NCBI GenBank assembly: GCA_949358305.1
Contig: OX442317.1
Location: 11,102,186-11,166,185 of the forward strand
Direction: 5' to 3'
DNA: 64,000 bases
DNA from: Strigamia acuminata
Lineage: Eukaryota > Arthropoda > Chilopoda > Geophilomorpha > Linotaeniidae
A program made the position numbers and the translations under genes. The notes beneath the pieces are model-generated. The model ran no database searches, was not told the DNA's origin, and saw nothing but the letters and a program-made list of their open reading frames with translations. This document shows positions 58,589 to 64,000 of the stretch, piece by piece. Numbering within the stretch: the stretch's first letter is position 1; each line of letters opens with the position of its first letter.

Positions 58589-61500
58589 ATAAGATCGGTA
58601 GATTATAGATACTCTAAAAGCCACACATCACCAAATACGTGAAAATATTTCTCACCACAATCATCATTTACATTGATTTCGAGGGTATCAAAGATTTTGA
58701 TTGACTTGGAGTCTCCAACCCTTATCATATAGAATAATTTAAAAAAAAATGTAGACTTTTTGATAATTGTTTTATAAATGTACTACATAGTAAGAGTTTG
58801 TCAACATTTTCAATATTTATGTATGTTTAAACAATACCAAATTCCTCAGCCTACGTATGTGGGAACCAATATACATTCAGACCAGACGACCTTTGCTTGT
58901 GTTTACCGGAGCTCTGAACTCTGTTTACTTCTTTGAACGATGCTTCAAACTCTTAAGTAAACATCCAACTAGATAAAAACAGAATATACGGCATGGATAA
59001 TGACAATTTTCAAGTTTTCTGTGCTAAAAGCGATGGAATTGAGTTTAATAAAACCGATAAAAATTAATTCGTTTGGAATTAAATGTCATTAGCTTTACCT
59101 CTTGATGTATTTTCAATGCTGAAAACCGCATCCGATAAGGAAACTTTTAAATTGTCATTATCCATGCTGTACATCCTCTGTTTATCTAGTTGGATGTCTA
59201 ACTTGGTTTTTTGCTGCAGAAAATCGCAGATATTCGTCTCTTTAACTCTTCATACTACATTTGTCAGTATGTTTAAATCAAAATGACTTCAAGTTTAACA
59301 TCAAGTTTATGTTTGTCTACGTACACGCACGTGCAACAAAGGCAAAATTTAAAATGTTTTAATTTTCCAAAAGTAAAATACCGGTAATGCTGAAAAAAAT
59401 AAACGCTATGGTATTCTGTATTATCAAGAGCTGCCACTAGATGGCGCAGCATGTACGGTGACACCTGGCGCAGGTGTTTACCTGTAATGAAATGTTGAAT
59501 GAATAAAATCACTTTGATGTTGTGGCGAGCATGAACGCAACAAATAGTTGATGGATTGGGGAAAGGACATCGATTCTTGTTGCATGATTCGAATTAGAAT
59601 TTACTAGAAGTTCGCTTCAGAGTTGTCGGTCTTATACACGTGTTTCGGTCGTTAGATTTTAGCAAAGTCCTACTTTTGTAGAGTCTGAACAGTGAATAAG
59701 AGGTTTGAGCGCCTAGCGCCATCTCGTGTTGGGTTCAAGCATCGAGTTTATCTGTACGAATGAAAAATTGGGTTTTTAATATTGGTTTTCGGTTGGAATT
59801 AAATCGCGATAACTTATCTGAATTTGGGTTGGCCTTCAGGTTGAACGTTGCTCGAGTTGTCTTCGGAATAAAGCGAGTTCTTAGAGCTAAAGGTGAACGC
59901 TTAGTAGTTGCTCGGGCGTTAACGTCTGGCTCGACTTGAAGCGTGGACGTTAAATCTTCATGTAAGCCTACCGGAGATGATTACTTATTTGCAAACGTGA
60001 CCGATGTATTGAAGAGTAATTCGAGCTTGATATTTACGTGTATTTTCGAGAGGATTAAGCCGTTTCGTGTTGGAAGCAACCTCGTTGCTGATCGGCGAGC
60101 GGTGACCGGAAACTTGGAGCCGCCATTGCAGGGCGTAGCTGCAACGAGCCTCGTTCTCGTTCAGATGTTAGTTTTGGCATAAAAGCAGTTTATTCGACTT
60201 CGGATTTGCGCATTATTTATTTCGGGACCCGTAGTGGACTTAATTATTTAGATATTCGCGGGTTATACGTTTAGTTCGTACTCACTATTTATTATTTCGG
60301 TGATCACGTGACTAGAGACATGTTGGTTCCACCGAGTTCTGGTTTTAGTGTGTCCTCGGTTCTTACTTGAAATTATTCAGATTAAAGCATTTCGAGTTTG
60401 CGTCGCTTTAATAAAGTGTTATATGAGTGCATCGGATGATAAAGTTAAGGGACTGATTTATTCGTTAAGAATAATGCATTTATGTTTAAGAGTTTGAGTC
60501 GTTTCGGGGATTTTGAGTTAAGACTTGTTGAAAACGTTACCACTCCACTTGTTCTTCAGATGACGTATTTTTTCATTAGCGCGCGCGAGTTTTGAAGTAG
60601 GCGCCATCTTGTCGTTCTCTTTCCGATTTCTCCCAAGTCTTTTGAGACGTCTTGCGATGAGGTTTCTTGCCAAGAAGCGTCACCTGAGCCATTTGAGACG
60701 GACCGGGCATAACGAGTTACAGGAAGCATCGAGAGAGATGAAATTGCAGATGGCCGAGTATTTTGATCCGACCAAACTCGATCGCGCAGTGATTGGCACG
60801 AGTCTTTATTTTACGTTTTGCTGTAGTCCAAAGACGGTCGCGATCACCTGTTGCTGGAAACAATGTAGTGCATCGCTTGTAAGGCGTCGTCCTTGATTTA
60901 CTTAAGCCTGAAAGCTAAACACGACTAACGCTGGCATTTTCAATGTACTAATCTTATTTATTTCAATATTAAATTTAAAAAAAAGCTGAAAAATAAACTG
61001 CAGGCTAATTTAATAATTTATTTATTTGACTTGCATTATAAAACGCTAGAAATAATTAACGCTGGGAAAAGAAAGTTGGTAAAAAAAAAAAGCTGAAATT
61101 AAAAAAATTAAAAAAAAAACAAATATAAATAATACTCCGTATTACAAAAACGATAGAACACCAGCACTTAAAAACGCTGACTACTCCTTGGTTCAATTGA
61201 ATATTTAAAATGAGTTGTTGTTTCCTTCTTTTTTTCAATTGAATATTTAAAATGAGTTGTTGTTTCCTTCTTTTTTTCAATTGAATATTTAAAATGAGTT
61301 GTTGTTTCCTTCTTTTTTTATAGTGCGTGGAATGACCTTGTTCTGTGTACTTTTAAGTTAAAATAAAATTGTGTTTATTATCAATAAAATAATTTATGTA
61401 GACTTTATTTTATCTTCATTTAAATAATTAAGAAAAAAATTACGGAGTTTTTATCCTCAATGTTTAATGAAAAAATATATACGATGGTTTAAAGCTTTAA

Positions 61501-61722
61501 TTGGTTTTATAGCTTTAATTATCGTATCGTTGTAAGTAATTACAAGGCTAGTAACTGTGAGCTTGAATATATATAGTGTGCTTAATTTAAGCACGAATAA
61601 GTTGAACTGTTGATTTGGTCACTAGACAGTCCTCTATCGTCTCTTTTCTCTTGGTTATTAACCCCCTTGTTGAGACAAAAATACTATTTCCGGTTGTTGA
61701 TTTGTTTGTGCTCACGTTTACA
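58589..61722. other. Gene-free stretch with host-like and repeat DNA
   Basis: 58589-59430 is AT-rich without a gene. 59440-60900 is GC-richer, with a start (TGTGGCGAGCATGAACGC, 59520) like the foldback at 3350 and an AATAAAGTGTTAT signal near 60412; it could be a solo LTR or LTR-like repeat, but no second copy is seen. The ORFs in it are not convincing. 61195-61320 is a three-copy, 43-bp tandem repeat (unit beginning AATTGAATATTTAAAATGAG). Confidence 0.4.
61195..61320 (+). repeat. Tandem repeat, 43 bp x 3
   Basis: Units begin AATTGAATATTTAAAATGAG and end TTCCTTCTTTTTTTC; three near-identical copies. Confidence 0.8.
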
Positions 61723-63806
61723 ATGGAATGTAAACAATCTGTACTGCTTGAAGCACAACAATATAAGAAACAACGTAAATCTTATCATTTGTGTGTTATA
61801 CCTTGGTGCCCCATCGATTCTCAAAAAACTGGTGAAAGAATTAGTTTTCATCAATTTCCCACCAACCGGGATCGGCGACATTTATGGCTTGTAATAATTC
61901 GTAGCGTTTTGGGACAAAAATCACCTATCAACATCCATAGAAAAATATGTTCCAGACACTTTAATACACAAGACTTCAGACAACTGGTAAATTCAAAACG
62001 GCGCTATTTAAACAAGAATGCAGTCCCAAGCAGATTCGAATGGTATTCAACAGCAAGAGTAAGTCAAGAGAAATGATTATATTTTTATTTGTATAATAAT
62101 TTCCTTTATTTATGTAAAAAGGAAGAATATGTTGGTAGTCATCCACACATCTCCAATAATACACACAAGAAACATTATGATGTTATAACAAGTTACAGAG
62201 AAAAAGTAAGGCAATTTATTTAGTTGTTATTACCTGTGAAAAAAAATTTTTTAAAGGCTTTTATTTAACTTGACTCGAACGTTTGTGTGGGTGTGTTTCA
62301 ACTTCTGGTTTGTTTATTTTTTCCCCAAATCAATTAAGAATTGAAAAAAATTAACATTTGGGCTCGTAGCGTCCTAAAACAGGTCATTCCACACACTAGA
62401 AAAAAAAAAACAAAACTCATTTTTAAGCGTTGTGGACTAGAAATACAAATTACAAACAAATTGAATGTTTGCGTGCCCTAATTTACGGCGAAATGTAGGC
62501 AAATTAGAGCGCCTTTAATGGATGCCCAAATGTTCACCCACCTGTGTCCTAGTGAAAAGAGGTGGGTGAATGCTAAATTGTTCATTAGATACAAATTTTA
62601 ATGTTTTGGGTACTAAAATAAAATGTTAAAATTCTGAAACCATACTCATTTTGACAAGGATACAATTCCACACAAGCCCGTGTATTTTTTTGGATTTGAT
62701 TGAAAAAAGGCACATTTTTGTATGATCGTGAAAAAACCACAAACTTGAAAATTGACCGATTTAAATGTCTGCATACGTGTAATGCTTCCAGTGTAAAATT
62801 TGCCGCTCATTTGAATGGTGCTGATAACTTTTGATCAGAGCTACATTTTTTTTATTTGCTAAAATAACGATTTGTTATTTGCAAAATTTTTAGTCTGGAT
62901 TCACATTTCGCAGGAATACAGCATAAAGGCCTTTTTCCAAAAACGTATTTTTTTGTTTGACTTGTTTTATCATTTTTTTTTAGACATAGGATTGGAGTTT
63001 TTATTTATTTCTACATTAATTTTATTTCTAATATTCTCTGGATTATTTTAAATTAATTATCTTTATTTGTTTATATGTTATTGTAGTTAAACTCAGATCT
63101 CAAAGCAGTAGTCAAGAGTGAAGAACAAATCTGTCGTGGCGAAGAACAAATCTGTCGTGGCGAAGAACAAATCTGTCGTGGCGAAGAACAAATCTGTCGT
63201 GGCGAAGAACAAATCTGTCGTGGCGAAGAAGAACAAATCTGTCGTGGCGAAGAAGAACAAATCTGTCGTGGCGAAGAAGAACAAATCTGTCGTGGCGAAG
63301 AAGAACAAATCTGTCGTGAAGAAGAAGAACAAATCTGTCGTGGCGAAGAAGAACAAATCTGTCGTGGCGAAGAAGAACAAATCTGTCGTGGCGAAGAAGA
63401 ACAAATCTGTCGTGGCGAAGAAGAACAAATCTGTCGTGGCGAAGAAGAACAAATCTGTCGTGGCGAAGAAGAACAAATCTGTCGTGGCGAAGAAGAACAA
63501 ATCTGTCGTGGCGAAGAAGAACAAATCTGTCGTGGCGAAGAACAAATCTGTCGTGGCGAAGAACAGATTTGCAAGAATGTACAACAAATATGCCAAGAGG
63601 ATGGAAAAACCATCCCAGAAGCACCGACGTTTCGTACAACATCGCATCTGTGCACATACGATATGAAACATCGCATCCATCAAGATCCTATGTTTAATCT
63701 TACATTGTGTTACTTTGACAAAGAGTTAGAACGACTGAGACTTGAGAATGAACTTAACAAACAGGAAATTGTATTGCTTAGACAGAAGTTAGAAAGTTTG
63801 AAATAA
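61723..63806 (+). CDS. THAP-domain gene, three exons, with a minisatellite-encoded repeat
   Basis: Exon 1 (61723-62058, donor AGA|GTAAGT), exon 2 (62122-62205, acceptor AAAAG, donor AAA|GTAAGG) and exon 3 (63087-63806, acceptor TTGTAG, TAA stop) join in phase 0 throughout. Exon 1 holds a THAP zinc finger: C24-x4-C29 (LCVIPWC), 'FHQFPTN', W46-region, C76-x2-H79 (ICSRHF) and the AVPSRF box. Exon 3 encodes about 19 tandem copies of a 7-8 residue unit (EEQICRG or EEEQICRG), then a conserved tail and a leucine-zipper-like coiled coil (LERLRLENELNKQEIVLL). THAP proteins bind DNA, and many come from P-element transposases. It is a cellular (host) gene, not viral. An ATG 36 codons upstream is absent, so 61723 is used. 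Confidence 0.75.
63115..63565 (+). repeat. Minisatellite in THAP exon 3
   Basis: About 19 copies of GAAGAACAAATCTGTCGTGG(C) with 21- and 24-bp lengths; both lengths are multiples of three, so all six frames stay open. The frame from exon 2 gives EEQICRG. Confidence 0.85.
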
Positions 63807-64000
63807 AGTTGTAAATATGAAAATGAAGAAGAGAAGTAGGATTTGGTTATCCCAAAATTTGAATAGAAATCCTCAACTTTGTCCAATATAGCATCCACTT
63901 TCATTATAGATAGTTTGTGATTAAAATCTAAGAAACAAATCTAAATCAAGAAAAATGAGTTAACTTGAATTAATCTAGCAGTGAATTAACACCTTTTTTT
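63807..64000. other. 3' flank of the THAP gene
   Basis: AATAAAG overlaps the stop region near 63803 and may be the polyadenylation signal. The window ends in AT-rich DNA; nothing else is seen. Confidence 0.35.

Noticed and set aside
59520-60480. Complete LTR retrotransposon or solo LTR
   Set aside because: No second terminal copy, primer-binding site or coding region could be found.
60609-60896. Plus-strand ORF of 95 codons
   Set aside because: No domain, GC-rich spacer, and no support from neighbours or splice sites.
63071-63683. Minus-strand and alternative-frame ORFs (FFATTDLF, RQICSSSP types)
   Set aside because: All frames stay open across the 21/24-bp repeat; only the frame joined to exon 2 of the THAP gene has a sensible tail.

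Overview
The window (64 kb, AT-rich, eukaryotic in texture) carries many genes of a large invertebrate dsDNA virus of the baculovirus/nudivirus/hytrosavirus/filamentovirus type (class Naldaviricetes, probably order Lefavirales). Recognisable members are a LEF-4-like capping enzyme, a LEF-9-like RNA polymerase subunit carrying the catalytic NGADFDGDE motif, a P33-like sulfhydryl oxidase, a 38K-like phosphatase, three VP39-like capsid proteins, a P6.9-like Arg/Ser-rich peptide, a BRO-like protein, ribonucleotide reductase large subunit, thymidylate synthase and an AlkB-type dioxygenase. About fifteen further ORFs look viral in codon use and spacing but I cannot name them.

The DNA between these genes does not look viral. 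It is long, AT-rich and full of transposon remains: Tc1/mariner, pogo-like, MULE and hAT-like pieces, a deleted Ty3/gypsy LTR element, LINE ORF1-like sequence, tRNA-derived SINE-like copies and several foldback MITEs. Two loci (about 15.4-16.4 kb on the minus strand and 61.7-63.8 kb on the plus strand) have exons that join in frame across GT-AG introns, and the second is a THAP-domain gene. The simplest reading is an integrated, possibly domesticated, viral genome in an arthropod-like chromosome. A free virus heavily loaded with transposons is the alternative.

Layout: 0-3.2 kb holds a minus-strand cluster (partial CxxC gene, membrane-anchor relative, LEF-4, a small ORF). 3.3-5 kb is MITE and SINE-like sequence. 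5-9.8 kb holds two tandem VP39-like genes with unrelated coiled-coil inserts. 10-11.4 kb holds an unknown gene. 12-18 kb is a LINE-like ORF, a spliced cellular gene and foldback elements. 18.3-20.1 kb has three unknown viral ORFs. 20.6-21.6 kb holds GC-rich thymidylate synthase between direct repeats. 23.6-26.7 kb holds p33, a P6.9-like gene, small ORFs and AlkB. 27-28.7 kb is an LTR-element remnant. 28.8-31 kb holds a large membrane-anchored protein. 31.5-33.3 kb has dead transposases. 33.8-37.5 kb holds lef-9, 38K (divergent pair) and a BRO-like gene. 38.8-47 kb holds five further ORFs, including the second large anchored protein. 48.3-53.5 kb holds a primase-type zinc protein, three small membrane proteins, the compact VP39-like gene and an RG-rich repeat locus. 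53.6-56.2 kb holds repeats and a CxxC gene. 56.3-58.6 kb holds RNR. 59-64 kb is host-like DNA with the THAP gene.

Together the viral genes cover late transcription and capping (LEF-4, LEF-9), nucleotide supply (RNR, TS), virion disulfide formation (P33) and capsid/core building (VP39-like, P6.9-like, 38K). No DNA polymerase, LEF-8, P47 or recognisable per os infectivity factor lies in this stretch. All identifications rest on motifs read by eye; no database search was run.
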